A stretch of 64,000 nucleotides of DNA from Calliopsis andreniformis (taxonomy: Eukaryota; Arthropoda; Insecta; Hymenoptera; Andrenidae). The stretch spans positions 496,001 to 560,000 of the forward strand of contig NW_027480595.1 in NCBI RefSeq assembly GCF_051401765.1, given 5' to 3'. Under the pieces are notes generated by a model. The model was not told where the DNA came from. It ran no database searches and worked only from the letters and a program-made list of their open reading frames with translations. Shown here piece by piece: positions 1 to 13,700 of this stretch; the first letter of the stretch is position 1, and every line of letters starts with the position of its first letter. The position numbers and the translations under genes are program-made.

Positions 1-761
1 GAAAACTGTGAATTGAGGATATTGTATTGAGGATTCAGGATTGGCAACTGTTTGTTGAGGACTCAGGGCTGAAGATTGAGGATTCAGGATTGAGGATTCA
101 GGATTGAGGTTTGAGGTCTGAGGATTGAGGATTGAGGATTGAGGATTGAGGATTGAGGATTGAAGACTGAGGATTGGGTATGGAGGACTGAACATTGAGG
201 ATTGCGTGTTGAGGATTGAGGATTGAGTATTGAGGATTGAAGATTGAATGTTAATGATTGATGATTGAGGATTGAGGATTGAGTGTTGTGGATTGAGGAC
301 GAGGTCTGAGGGTTGAGTATTGATGTTTGATGTCTGAGGATTGAATATTGAGGATTAAGGATTGAGGATCGGGGATTGAGGATCTGGGATTGGAGATTGT
401 TTATTGAGGACTGAAGATTGAGGATTGAGGATTCAGGATTGAGAATTGAGAATTGAGGGTGAGTACTGAGTGTTGAGGATTGATGTTTGAGGAACGAGGA
501 TTGAGGATTGAGGATTGAGGACTGAGGATTGACGATTGAGTATTGACGGTTGAGGATTGATTACTGAGGATTGAGGATTGAGGATTGAGGATTGAGGATT
601 GAGGATTGAGGATTGAGGATTGAAGATTCAGTATTGACGATTGAAGATTGAGAATTGAGGATTGAGGATTGAACATTGACGACTGAGCGTTCAGGGTTGA
701 GTGATGAGAATTGATGTTTCTGGATAGAGATTTGAACATTGCAGATTGAGTATTGAGTATT
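1..761 (+). repeat. Left-edge satellite block, partial, with a 0.44-kb local duplication
   Basis: An anchor starts at base 1 (GAAAACTGTG followed by AATTGAGGAT). An early CpG module lies near 284-340. The stretch at about 401-770 closely resembles about 843-1,212, displaced by about 442 bp: both carry the series GACGATT, GAGTATT and the rare GATTACT variant. The equivalent place in the two later 5-kb units shows only one such segment. This block is therefore an extra local copy at the edge of the three-unit array, or the end of a different unit cut by the window. No gene is seen. Confidence 0.75.
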
Positions 762-3700
762 GAAAACTGTGAATTGAGTATATATCTATTGAGGATTGAG
801 GATTGACAACTGATTGTTGAGGACTGAGGGCTGAAGATTGAGGATTCCGGATTGAGGATTCAGAATTGAAATTTGAGGACTGAGCATTGAGGATTGAAGA
901 TTGAGTATTGAGGATTGAAGATTGAGAATTGAGGATTGAGGATTGAGGATTGAGGATTGAGGATTGAGGACTGAGGATTGACGATTGAGTATTGAAGGTT
1001 GAGGATTGATTACTGAGGATTGAGGATTGAGGATTGAGGATTGAGGATTGAGGATTGAGGATTGAAGATTCAGTATTGACGATTGAAGATTGAGAATTGA
1101 GTATTGAGGATTGAACATTGAGGACTGAGCGTTCAGGGTTGAGTGATGAGAATTGATGTTTCTGGATAGAGATTTGAAGATTGCAGATTGAGTATTGAGT
1201 ATTGAAAACTGTGGATTGAGGATATTCTATTGGGGATTGAGGATTGACAACTGATTGTTGAGGACTGAGGGCTGAGGATTGAGGATGCAGGATTGAGGAT
1301 TCAGAATTGAGATTTGAGGACTGAGGATTGAGGATTGAATATTGAGTATTGAGGATTGAAGATTAAGGATTGAGGATTGAGGATTGAGGATTGATAATGA
1401 GGGCTGAGGTTTGAGGATTGAGGTTTGATGACTGTGGACTGAGGATTGAGGGTTGAGAATTGAGGATTGAGGATTAAGGATTGAAGATTGAGGATTGGGT
1501 ATTGAGGATTGAGGAATGAGGATTGAGGATTGAGGATTGAGGATTGAGGATTGAGGATTGAAGATTGAGGACTGGGTATTGAGGATTGAAGAATGAGGAT
1601 TGAGGATTGAGGATTGAGGATTGAGGATTGAAGTTTGGCGATCGAGGATTGAGAATTGAGGATTGAGTATTGAGGATTGAGGATTGAAGATTGAGTATTG
1701 AGGATTGAATGTTGAGGATTGTGGATTGAGGATTGAGGATTGAGGATTGAAAATTGAGGATTGGGGACTGAGTGTTGAGGGTTGAATGATGAGAATTGAT
1801 GTTTGTGGATAGAGATTTGAAGATTGCAGATTGAGTATTGAGTATTGAAAACTGTGAATTGATGATATTCTATTGAGGATTGAGGATTGACAACTGATTG
1901 TTGAGGACTGAGGGCTGAAGCTTGAGGATTCTGGATTGAGGATTCAGGATTGAGGTTTGAGGAGAGAGGACTGAGGGTTGAGGATTGAGGATTGAGAATT
2001 GAGGATTGAGGATTGAGGATTGAAGATTGAGGATTGGCTGTTGAGGATTGAACATTGAGGATTGAGGATTGAGGATTGAGGATTGAGGATTGAAGGTTGA
2101 ATATTGATGAATGAAGATTGAGGATTGAGGATTGAGGGTTGTGGATTGAGAACGAGGACTGAGGGTTGAATGTTGATGCCTGAGGTCTGAGGATTGAGGA
2201 TTGAGGATTGCGAACTGAGGATTGAGGATTGAGGATTGAAGATTGAGGATTGGGTATTGAGGAATGAAGAATGAGGATTGAAGAATGAAGATTGGGGATT
2301 GAGTATTGAGGATTGAGGATTGAATATTGAGTATTGAGGATTGAATATTGAGGATTGAGGATTGAGGATTGAGGATTGAGGATTGAAGATTGAGTATTGA
2401 GGAATGAAGATTGAGGATTGAGGATTGAGGATTGAGGATTGAGTATTGAGGATTGACGATTGAAGATTGAGGATTGAGGATTGAGGGTTGAGGATTGAGG
2501 GTTGAGGATTGAGGACGAGGACTGAGGGTTGAATATTTATGTTTGAGGTCTGAGGATTGAGGATTGAGGATTGAGAATTGAGGATTGAGGGTTGAGGATT
2601 GAAGATTGAGGATTGGGTGTTGAGGATTGAGGATTGAGGATTGAAGATTGAGTATAGGGTATTGAGGATTGAAGAATGATGATTGAGGATTGAGGATTGA
2701 GGATTGAGGATTGAATATTGAGTATTGAGGATTGAAGATCGACTATTGAGGATTGCGAATTGAGGATTGAGGGTTGGGGATTGAGGATTGAAGATTGAGT
2801 ATTGAGGATTGAAGGTTGAGGATTGTGGATTGAGGATTGAGGATTGAGGCTTGTATATTGTGGATTGGGGACTGATTGTTGAGGGTTAAGTGATGAGAAT
2901 TGATGTTTGTGGATAGAGATTTGAAGATTGCAGGTTGAGTATTGAGTATTGAAAACTGTGAAATCATGGTATTCTATTGAGGATTGAGGATGGACCACTG
3001 ACTGTTGAGGGCTGAGTGCTGAAGATTGAGGATTCAGGATTGAGGATTCAGGATTGAGGTTTGAGGACTGAGGATTGATGATTGAGGATTGAGGATTGAG
3101 GATTGAGGATTGAGGATTGAAGACTGAGGATCGGGTATTGATGATTGAACATTGAGGATTGAGGATTGAGGATTGAGGATTGAGGATTGAGAATTGAAGG
3201 TTGAATATTGATGAATGACGATTGAGGATTGAGGATTGAAGGTCGTGGATTGAGGACGAGGACTGAGGGTTGAGTATTGATACTTGAGGCCTGAGGATTG
3301 AGGATTGAGGATTGCGAATTGAGGATTGAGGATTTATGATTGAGGATTGGGTATTGAGGATTGAAGATTGAGCATTGAGGATTGCGGACAGAGGATTGAG
3401 GATTGGAGATTGAGTATTGAGGATTGAAGATTGACGATTGAGGATTGAGGATTGAGGATTGAGGATTGAGGATAGAGGATTGAGGATTGAGGATTGAAGA
3501 TTGAGTATTGAGGATTGAAGATTGAGGATTGAGGATTGAGGATTCAGGATTGAGGATTGAAGATTGAGTACTGAAGATTGAAGATTGAGGATTGAGGATT
3601 GAAGATTGAGGATTGACGATTGAGGATTGAAGATTGAGTATTGAGGATTGAAGACTGAGGATTGGGTATTGAGGTTTGAACATTGAGGATTGAGGATTGA

Positions 3701-5753
3701 GGATTGAGGAGTGAAGATTGAGGATTGAGGATTGAGGATTGAGGATCGAGGATTGAGGATTGAAGATTGAATATTGATGATTAAAGATTGAGGGTTGAGG
3801 ATCGAGGGTTGTGGATTGAGGACGAGGACTGAGTGTTGAATATTGATGTCTGAGGTCTGAGGATTGAGGATTGAGAATTGAGAATTGAGGATTGAGGATT
3901 GAAGATTGAGGATTGGGTATTGAGGATTGACGAATGAGGATTGAGGATTAGAGATTGAGGATTGAGGATTGAGGATTCAAGATTGAGGATTGGGTATTGA
4001 GGATTGAAGAATGAGGATTGAGGATTGAGGATTGAGGATTGAGGATTGAAGATTGACGATCGAGGATTGAGAATTGAGGATTGAGTATTGAGGATTGAGG
4101 ATTGAAGATTGAGTATTCAGGATTGAATGTTGAGGATTGTGGATTGAGGATTGAGGATTGAGGATTGAAAATTGAGGATTGGGGACTGAGTGTTAAGGGT
4201 TGAATGATGAGAATTGATGTTTGTGGATAGAGATTTGAAGATTGCAGATTGAGTATTGAGTATTGAAAACTGTGAATTGATGATATTCTATTGAGGATTG
4301 AGGATTGACAACTGATTGTTGAGGACTGAGGGCTGAAGCTTGAGGATTCTGGATTGAGGATTCAGGATTGAGGTTTGAGGAGAGAAGACTGAGGGTTGAG
4401 AATTGAGGATTGAGAATTGAGGATTGAGGATTGAGGATTGAAGATTGAGGATTGGCTGTTGAGGATTGAACATTGAGGATTGAGGATTGAGGATTGAGGA
4501 TTGAGGATTGAGGATTGAAGGTTGAATATTGATGAATGAAGATTGAGGATTGAGGATTGAGGTTCGAATATTGAGTATTGAGGATTGAAGATCGACTATT
4601 GAGGATTGCGAATTGAGGATTGAGGGTTGGGGATTGAGGATTGAAGATTGAGTATTGAGGATTGAAGGTTGAGGATTGTGGAATGAAGATTGAGGATTGA
4701 GGCTTGAATATTGTGGATTGGGGACTGATTGTTGAGGGTTAAGTGATGAGAATTGATGTTTGTGGATAGAGATTTGAAGATTGCAGGTTGAGTATTGAGT
4801 ATTGAAAACTGTGAAATCATGGTATTCTATTGAGGATTCAGGATGGACCACTGACTGTTGAAGGCTGAGGGCTGAAGATTGAGGATTCAGGATTGAGGAT
4901 TCAGGATTGAGGTTTGAGGACTGGGGATTGATGATTGAGGATTGAGGATTGAGGATTGAGGATTGAGGATTGAAGACTGAGGATCGGGTATTGATGATTG
5001 AACATTGAGGATTGAGGATTGAGGATTGAGGATTGAGAATTGAGAATTGAAGGCTGAATATTGATGAATGACGATTGAGGATTGAGGATTGAAGGTCGTG
5101 GATTGAGGACGAGGACTGAGGGTTGAGTATTGATACTTGAGGCCTGAGGATTGAGGATTGAGGATTGCGAATTGAGGATTGAGGATTTAAGATTGAGGAT
5201 TGGGTATTGAGGCTTGAAGATTGAGCATTGAGGATTGAGGACAGAGGATTGAGGATTGGAGATTGAGTACTGAGGATTGAAGATTGACGATTGAGGATTG
5301 AGGATTGAGGATTGAGGATAGAGGATTGAGGATTGAGGATTGAAGATTGAGTATTGAGGATTGAAGATTGAGGATTGAGGATTGAGGATTCAGGAGTGAG
5401 GATTGAAGATTGAGTACTGAAGATTGAAGACTGAGGATTGAGGATTGAGGATTGAGGATTGACGATTGAGGATTGAAGATTGAGTATTGAGGATTGAAGG
5501 TTGAGGATTGAGGATTGAGGATTGAGGATTGAGGATTGAAGATTGAGTACTGAGGATTGAAGATTAAGATTGAGGATTGAGGATTGAGGACTGCGGATTG
5601 AGGATTGAGGATTGAAGGTTCAGTATTGAGGATTGAAGATTGAGAATTGAGGATTGAGGATTGAACATTGAGGACTGAGTGTTGAGGGTTGAGTGATGAG
5701 AATTGATGTTTGTGGATAGAGATTTGAAGATTGCAGATTGAGTATTGAGTATT
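762..5753 (+). repeat. 5-kb higher-order repeat, unit A
   Basis: First of three tandem units, bounded here by anchor positions. Anchors (first base of GAAAACTGTG) lie at 762, 1204, 1847, 2951, 4265 and 4804, giving spacings 442, 643, 1104, 1314, 539 and 950. Units B and C repeat this order. Unit A is 4,992 bp, 8 bp longer than B. The excess falls in the first interval and fits one extra heptamer plus a single-base insertion at about 779-790, where GAGTATATATCTATTG replaces GAGTATATTCTATTG. Variant heptamers inside match unit B at nearly every position inspected, so A and B look recently duplicated. Boundaries are a convention; the true start of the unit is arbitrary in a tandem repeat. Confidence 0.9.
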
Positions 5754-8700
5754 GAAGACTGTGAATTGAGTATATTCTATTGAGGATTGAGGATTGACAA
5801 CTGATTGTTGAGGACTGAGGGCTGAAGATTGTGGGTGCCGGATTGAGGATTCAGAATTGAAATTTGAGGACTGAGCATTGAGGATTGAAGATTGAGTATT
5901 GAGGATTGAAGATTGACAAATGAGGATTGAGGATTGAGGATTGAGGATTGAGGACTGAGGATTGACGATTGAGTATTGTTGGTTGAGGATTGATTACTGA
6001 GGATTGAGGATTGAGGATTGAGGATTGAGGATTGAGGATTGAGGATTGAAGATTCAGTATTGACGATTGAAGATTGAGAATTGAGTATTGAGGATTGAAC
6101 ATTGAGGACTGAGCGTTCAGGGTTGAGTGATGAGAATTGATGTTTCTGGATAGAGATTTGAAGATTCCAGATTGAGTATTGAGTATTGAAAACTGTGGAT
6201 TGAGGATATTCTATTGGGGATTGAGGATTGACAACTGATTGTTGAGGACTGAGGGCTGAGGATTGAGGATGCAGGATTGAGGATTCAGAATTGAGATTTG
6301 AGGACTGAGGATTGAGGATTGAATATTGAGTATTGAGGATTGAAGATTAAGGATTGAGGATTGAGGATTGAGGATTGATAATGAGGGCTGAGGTTTGAGG
6401 ATTGAGGTTTGATGACTGTGGACTGAGGATTGAGGGTTGAGAATTGAGGATTGAGGATTAAGGATTGAAGATTGAGGATTGGGTATTGAGGATTGAGGAA
6501 TGAGGATTGAGGATTGAGGATTGAGGATTGAGGATTGAGGATTGAAGATTGAGGACTGGGTATTGAGGATTGAAGAATGAGGATTGAGGATTGAGGATTG
6601 AGGATTGAGGATTGAAGATTGGCGATCGAGGATTGAGAATTGAGGATTGAGTATTGAGGATTGAGGATTGAAGATTCAGTATTGAGGATTGAATGTTGAG
6701 GATTGTGGATTGAGGATTGAGGATTGAGGATTGAAAATTGAGGATTGGGGACTGAGTGTTGAGGGTTGAATGATGAGAATTGATGTTTGTGGATAGAGAT
6801 TTGAAGATTGCAGATTGAGTATTGAGTATTGAAAACTGTGAATTGATGATATTCTATTGAGGATTGAGGATTGACAACTGATTGTTGAGGACTGAGGGCT
6901 GAAGCTTGAGGATTCTGGATTGAGGATTCAGGATTGAGGTTTGAGGAGAGAGGACTGAGGGTTGAGGATTGAGGATTGAGAATTGAGGATTGAGGATTGA
7001 GGATTGAAGATTGAGGATTGGCTGTTGAGGATTGAACATTGAGGATTGAGGATTGAGGATTGAGGATTGAGGATTGAAGGTTGAATATTGATGAATGAAG
7101 ATTGAGGATTGAGGATTGAGGGTTGTGGATTGAGAACGAGGACTGAGGGTTGAATGTTGATGCCTGAGGTCTGAGGGTTGAGGATTGAGGATTGCGAACT
7201 GAGGATTGAGGATTGAGGATTGAAGATTGAGGATTGGGTATTGAGGAATGAAGAATGAGGATTGAAGAATGAAGATTGGGGATTGAGTATTGAGGATTGA
7301 GGATTGAATATTGAGTATTGAGGATTGAATATTGAGGATTGAGGATTGAGGATTGAGGATTGAGGATTGAAGATTGAGTATTGAGGAATGAAGATTGAGG
7401 ATTGAGGATTGAGGATTGAGGATTGAGTATTGAGGATTGACGATTGAAGATTGAGGATTGAGGATTGAGGGTTGAGGATTGAGGGTTGAGGATTGAGGAC
7501 GAGGACTGAGGGTTGAATATTTATGTTTGAGGTCTGAGGATTGAGGATTGAGGATTGAGAATTGAGGATTGAGGGTTGAGGATTGAAGATTGAGGATTGG
7601 GTATTGAGGATTGAGGATTGAGGATTGAAGATTGAGTATAGGGTATTGAGGATTGAAGAATGATGATTGAGGATTGAGGATTGAGGATTGAGGATTGAAT
7701 ATTGAGTATTGAGGATTGAAGATCGACTATTGAGGATTGCGAATTGAGGATTGAGGGTTGCGGATTGAGGATTGAAGATTGAGTATTGAGGATTGAAGGT
7801 TGAGGATTGTGGATTGAGGATTGAGGATTGAGGCTTGTATATTGTGGATTGGGGACTGATTGTTGAGGGTTAAGTGATGAGAATTGATGTTTGTGGATAG
7901 AGATTTGAAGATTGCAGGTTGAGTATTGAGTATTGAAAACTGTGAAATCATGGTATTCTATTGAGGATTGAGGATGGACCACTGACTGTTGAGGGCTGAG
8001 TGCTGAAGATTGAGGATTCAGGATTGAGGATTCAGGATTGAGGTTTGAGGACTGAGGATTGATGATTGAGGATTGAGGATTGAGGATTGAGGATTGAGGA
8101 TTGAAGACTGAGGATCGGGTATTGATGATTGAACATTGAGGATTGAGGATTGAGGATTGAGGATTGAGGATTGAGAATTGAAGGTTGAATATTGATGAAT
8201 GACGATTGAGGATTGAGGATTGAAGGTCGTGGATTGAGGACGAGGACTGAGGGTTGAGTATTGATACTTGAGGCCTGAGGATTGAGGATTGAGGATTGCG
8301 AATTGAGGATTGAGGATTTATGATTGAGGATTGGGTATTGAGGATTGAAGATTGAGCATTGAGGATTGCGGACAGAGGATTGAGGATTGGAGATTGAGTA
8401 TTGAGGATTGAAGATTGACGATTGAGGATTGAGGATTGAGGATTGAGGATTGAGGATAGAGGATTGAGGATTGAGGATTGAAGATTGAGTATTGAGGATT
8501 GAAGATTGAGGATTGAGGATTGAGGATTCAGGATTGAGGATTGAAGATTGAGTACTGAAGATTGAAGATTGAGGATTGAGGATTGAAGATTGAGGATTGA
8601 CGATTGAGGATTGAAGATTGAGTATTGAGGATTGAAGACTGAGGATTGGGTATTGAGGTTTGAACATTGAGGATTGAGGATTGAGGATTGAGGAGTGAAG

Positions 8701-10737
8701 ATTGAGGATTGAGGATTGAGGATTGAGGATCGAGGATTGAGGATTGAAGATTGAATATTGATGATTAAAGATTGAGGGTTGAGGATCGAGGGTTGTGGAT
8801 TGAGGACGAGGACTGAGTGTTGAATATTGATGTCTGAGGTCTGAGGATTGAGGATTGAGAATTGAGAATTGAGGATTGAGGATTGAAGATTGAGGATTGG
8901 GTATTGAGGATTGACGAATGAGGATTGAGGATTGCGGATTGAGGATTGAGGATTGAGGATTCAAGATTGAGGATTGGGTATTGAGGATTGAAGAATGAGG
9001 ATTGAGGATTGAGGATTGAGGATTGAGGATTGAAGATTGACGATCGAGGATTGAGAATTGAGGATTGAGTATTGAGGATTGAGGATTGAAGATTGAGTAT
9101 TCAGGATTGAATGTTGAGGATTGTGGATTGAGGATTGAGGATTGAGGATTGAAAATTGAGGATTGGGGACTGAGTGTTAAGGGTTGAATGATGAGAATTG
9201 ATGTTTGTGGATAGAGATTTGAAGATTGCAGATTGAGTATTGAGTATTGAAAACTGTGAATTGATGATATTCTATTGAGGATTGAGGATTGACAACTGAT
9301 TGTTGAGGACTGAGGGCTGAAGCTTGAGGATTCTGGATTGAGGATTCAGGATTGAGGTTTGAGGAGAGAAGACTGAGGGTTGAGAATTGAGGATTGAGAA
9401 TTGAGGATTGAGGATTGAGGATTGAAGATTGAGGATTGGCTGTTGAGGATTGAACATTGAGGATTGAGGATTGAGGATTGAGGATTGAGGATTGAGGATT
9501 GAAGGTTGAATATTGATGAATGAAGATTGAGGATTGAGGATTGAGGTTCGAATATTGAGTATTGAGGATTGAAGATCGACTATTGAGGATTGCGAATTGA
9601 GGATTGAGGGTTGGGGATTGAGGATTGAAGATTGAGTATTGAGGATTGAAGGTTGAGGATTGTGGAATGAAGATTGAGGATTGAGGCTTGAATATTGTGG
9701 ATTGGGGACTGATTGTTGAGGGTTAAGTGATGAGAATTGATGTTTGTGGATAGAGATTTGAAGATTGCAGGTTGAGTATTGAGTATTGAAAACTGTGAAA
9801 TCATGGTATTCTATTGAGGATTCAGGATGGACCACTGACTGTTGAAGGCTGAGGGCTGAAGATTGAGCATTCAGGATTGAGGATTCAGGATTGAGGTTTG
9901 AGGACTGGGGATTGATGATTGAGGATTGAGGATTGAGGATTGAGGATTGAGGATTGAAGACTGAGGATCGGGTATTGATGATTGAACATTGAGGATTGAG
10001 GATTGAGGATTGAGGACTGAGAATTGAGAATTGAAGGCTGAATATTGATGAATGACGATTGAGGATTGAGGATTGAAGGTCGTGGATTGAGGACGAGGAC
10101 TGAGGGTTGAGTATTGATACTTGAGGCCTGAGGATTGAGGATTGAGGATTGCGAATTGAGGATTGAGGATTTAAGATTGAGGATTGGGTATTGAGGATTG
10201 AAGATTGAGCATTGAGGATTGAGGACAGAGGATTGAGGATTGGAGATTGAGTATTGAGGATTGAAGATTGACGATTGAGGATTGAGGATTGAGGATTGAG
10301 GATAGAGGATTGAGGATTGAGGATTGAAGATTGAGTATTGAGGATTGAAGATTGAGGATTGAGGATTGAGGATTCAGGAGTGAGGATTGAAGATTGAGTA
10401 CTGAAGATTGAAGACTGAGGATTGAGGATTGAGGATTGAGGATTGACGATTGAGGATTGAAGATTGAGTATTGAGGATTGAAGATTGAGGATTGAGGATT
10501 GAGGATTGAGGATTGAGGATTGAAGATTGAGTACTGAGGATTGAAGATTAAGATTGAGGATTGAGGATTGAGGACTGCGGATTGAGGATTGAGGATTGAA
10601 GGTTCAGTATTGAGGATTGAAGATTGAGAATTGAGGATTGAGGATTGAACATTGAGGACTGAGTGTTGAGGGTTGAGTGATGAGAATTGATGTTTGTGGA
10701 TAGAGATTTGAAGATTGCAGATTGAGTATTGAGTATT
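5754..10737 (+). repeat. 5-kb higher-order repeat, unit B (4,984 bp)
   Basis: Second unit. Anchors lie at 5754 (variant GAAGACTGTG), 6188, 6831, 7935, 9249 and 9788, with spacings 434, 643, 1104, 1314, 539 and 950. The length 4,984 fits 713 monomers, of which seven are 6-mers. These can be located: one in the 643 interval (ATGAGG type), two in the 1104 interval (ACGAGG), two in the 1314 interval (ACGAGG), and two in the 950 interval (ACGAGG and ATTAAG). The 434 and 539 intervals have none and are exact multiples of 7. Few single-base differences from units A and C were seen. Confidence 0.92.
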
Positions 10738-13700
10738 GAAGACTGTGAATTGAGTATATTCTATTGTGGATTGAGGATTGACAACTGATTGTTGAGGACT
10801 GAGGGCTGAAGATTGTGGCTGCCGGATTGAGGATTCAGAATTGAAATTTGAGGACTGAGCATTGAGGATTGAAGATTGAGTATTGAGGATTGAAGATTGA
10901 CAAATGAGGATTGAGGATTGAGGATTGAGGATTGAGGACTGAGAATTGACGATTGAGTATTGAAGGTTGAGGATTGATTACTGAGGATTGAGGATTGAGG
11001 ATTGAGGATTGAGGATTGAGGATTGAGGATTGAAGATTCAGTATTGACGATTGAAGATTGAGAATTGAGTATTGAGGATTGAACATTGAGGACTGAGCGT
11101 TCAGGGTTGAGTGATGAGAATTGATGTTTCTGGATAGAGATTTGAAGATTGCAGATTGAGTATTGAGTATTGAAAACTGTGGATTGAGGATATTCTATTG
11201 GGGATTGAGGATTGACAACTGATTGTTGAGGACTGAGGGCTGAGGATTGAGGATGCAGGATTGAGGATTCAGAATTGAGATTTGAGGACTGAGGATTGAG
11301 GATTGAATATTGAGTATTGAGGATTGAAGATTAAGGATTGAGGATTGAGGATTGAGGATTGATAATGAGGGCTGAGGTTTGAGGATTGAGGTTTGATGAC
11401 TGTGGACTGAGGATTGAGGGTTGAGAATTGAGGATTGAGGATTAAGGATTGAAGATTGAGGATTGGGTATTGAGGATTGAGGAATGAGGATTGAGGATTG
11501 AGGATTGAGGATTGAGTATTGAGGATTGAAGATTGAGGATTGAGGATTGACGATTCAGGATTGAGGATGGAGGATTGAAGATTGAGGGTTGAGGATTGAA
11601 GATTGAGGACTGGGTATTGAGGATTGAAGAATGAGGATTGAGGATTGAGGATTGAGGATTGAGGATTGAAGATTGGCGATCGAGGATTGAGAATTGAGGA
11701 TTGAGTATTGAGGATTGAGGATTGAAGATTGAGTATTGAGGATTGAATGTTGAGGATTGTGGATTGAGGATTGAGGATTGAGGATTGAAAATTGAGGATT
11801 GGGGACTGAGTGTTGAGGGTTGAATGATGAGAATTGATGTTTGTGGATAGAGATTTGAAGATTGCAGATTGAGTATTGAGTATTGAAAACTGTGAATTGA
11901 TGATATTCTATTGAGGATTGAGGATTGACAACTGATTGTTGAGGACTGAGGGCTGAAGCTTGAGGATTCTGGATTGAGGATTCAGGATTGAGGTTTGAGG
12001 AGAGAGGACTGAGGGTTGAGGATTGAGGATTGAGAATTGAGGATTGAGGATTGAGGATTGAAGATTGAGGATTGGCTGTTGAGGATTGAACATTGAGGAT
12101 TGAGGATTGAGGATTGAGGATTGAGGATTGAAGGTTGAATATTGATGAATGAAGATTGAGGATTGAGGATTGAGGGTTGTGGATTGAGAACGAGGACTGA
12201 GGGTTGAATGTTGATGCCTGAGGTCTGAGGATTGAGGATTGAGGATTGCGAACTGAGGATTGAGGATTGAGGATTGAAGATTGAGGATTGGGTATTGAGG
12301 AATGAAGAATGAGGATTGAAGAATGAAGATTGGGGATTGAGTATTGAGGATTGAGGATTGAATATTGAGTATTGAGGATTGAATATTGAGGATTGAGGAT
12401 TGAGGATTGAGGATTGAGGATTGAAGATTGAGTATTGAGGAATGAAGATTGAGGATTGAGGATTGAGGATTGAGGATTGAGTATTGAGGATTGACGATTG
12501 AAGATTGAGGATTGAGGATTGAGGGTTGAGGATTGAGGGTTGAGGATTGAGGACGAGGACTGAGGGTTGAATATTTATGTTTGAGGTCTGAGGATTGAGG
12601 ATTAAGGATTGAGAATTGAGGATTGAGGGTTGAGGATTGAAGATTGAGGATTGGGTATTGAGGATTGAGGATTGAGGATTGAAGATTGAGTATAGGGTAT
12701 TGAGGATTGAAGAATGATGATTGAGGATTGAGGATTGAGGATTGAGGATTGAATATTGAGTATTGAGGATTGAAGATCGACTATTGAGGATTGCGAATTG
12801 AGGATTGAGGGTTGGGGATTGAGGATTGAAGATTGAGTATTGAGGATTGAAGGTTGAGGATTGTGGATTGAGGATTGAGGATTGAGGCTTGTATATTGTG
12901 GATTGGGGACTGATTGTTGAGGGTTAAGTGATGAGAATTGATGTTTGTGGATAGAGATTTGAAGATTGCAGGTTGAGTATTGAGTATTGAAAACTGTGAA
13001 ATCATGGTATTCTATTGAGGATTGAGGATGGACCACTGACTGTTGAGGGCTGAGTGCTGAAGATTGAGGTTTCAGGATTGAGGATTCAGGATTGAGGTTT
13101 GAGGACTGAGGATTGATGATTGAGGATTGAGGATTGAGGATTGAGGATTGAGGATTGAAGACTGAGGATCGGGTATTGATGATTGAACATTGAGGATTGA
13201 GGATTGAGGATTGAGGATTGAGGATTGAGAATTGAATGTTGAATATTGATGAATGACGATTGAGGATTGAGGATTGAAGGTCGTGGATTGAGCACGAGGA
13301 CTGAGGGTTGAGTATTGATACTTGAGGCCTGAGGATTGAGGATTGAGGATTGCGAATTGAGGATTGAGGATTTATGATTGAGGATTGGGTATTGAGGATT
13401 GAAGATTGAGCATTGAGGATTGCGGACAGAGGATTGAGGATTGGAGATTGAGTATTGAGGATTGAAGATTGACGATTGAGGATTGAGGATTGAGGATTGA
13501 GGATTGAGGATAGAGGATTGAGGATTGAGGATTGAAGATTGAGTATTGAGGATTGAAGATTGAGGATTGAGGATTGAGGATTCAGGATTGAGGATTGAAG
13601 ATTGAGTACTGAAGATTGAAGATTGAGGATTGAGGATTGAAGATTGAGGATTGACGATTGAGGATTGAAGATTGAGTATTGAGGATTGAAGACTGAGGAT

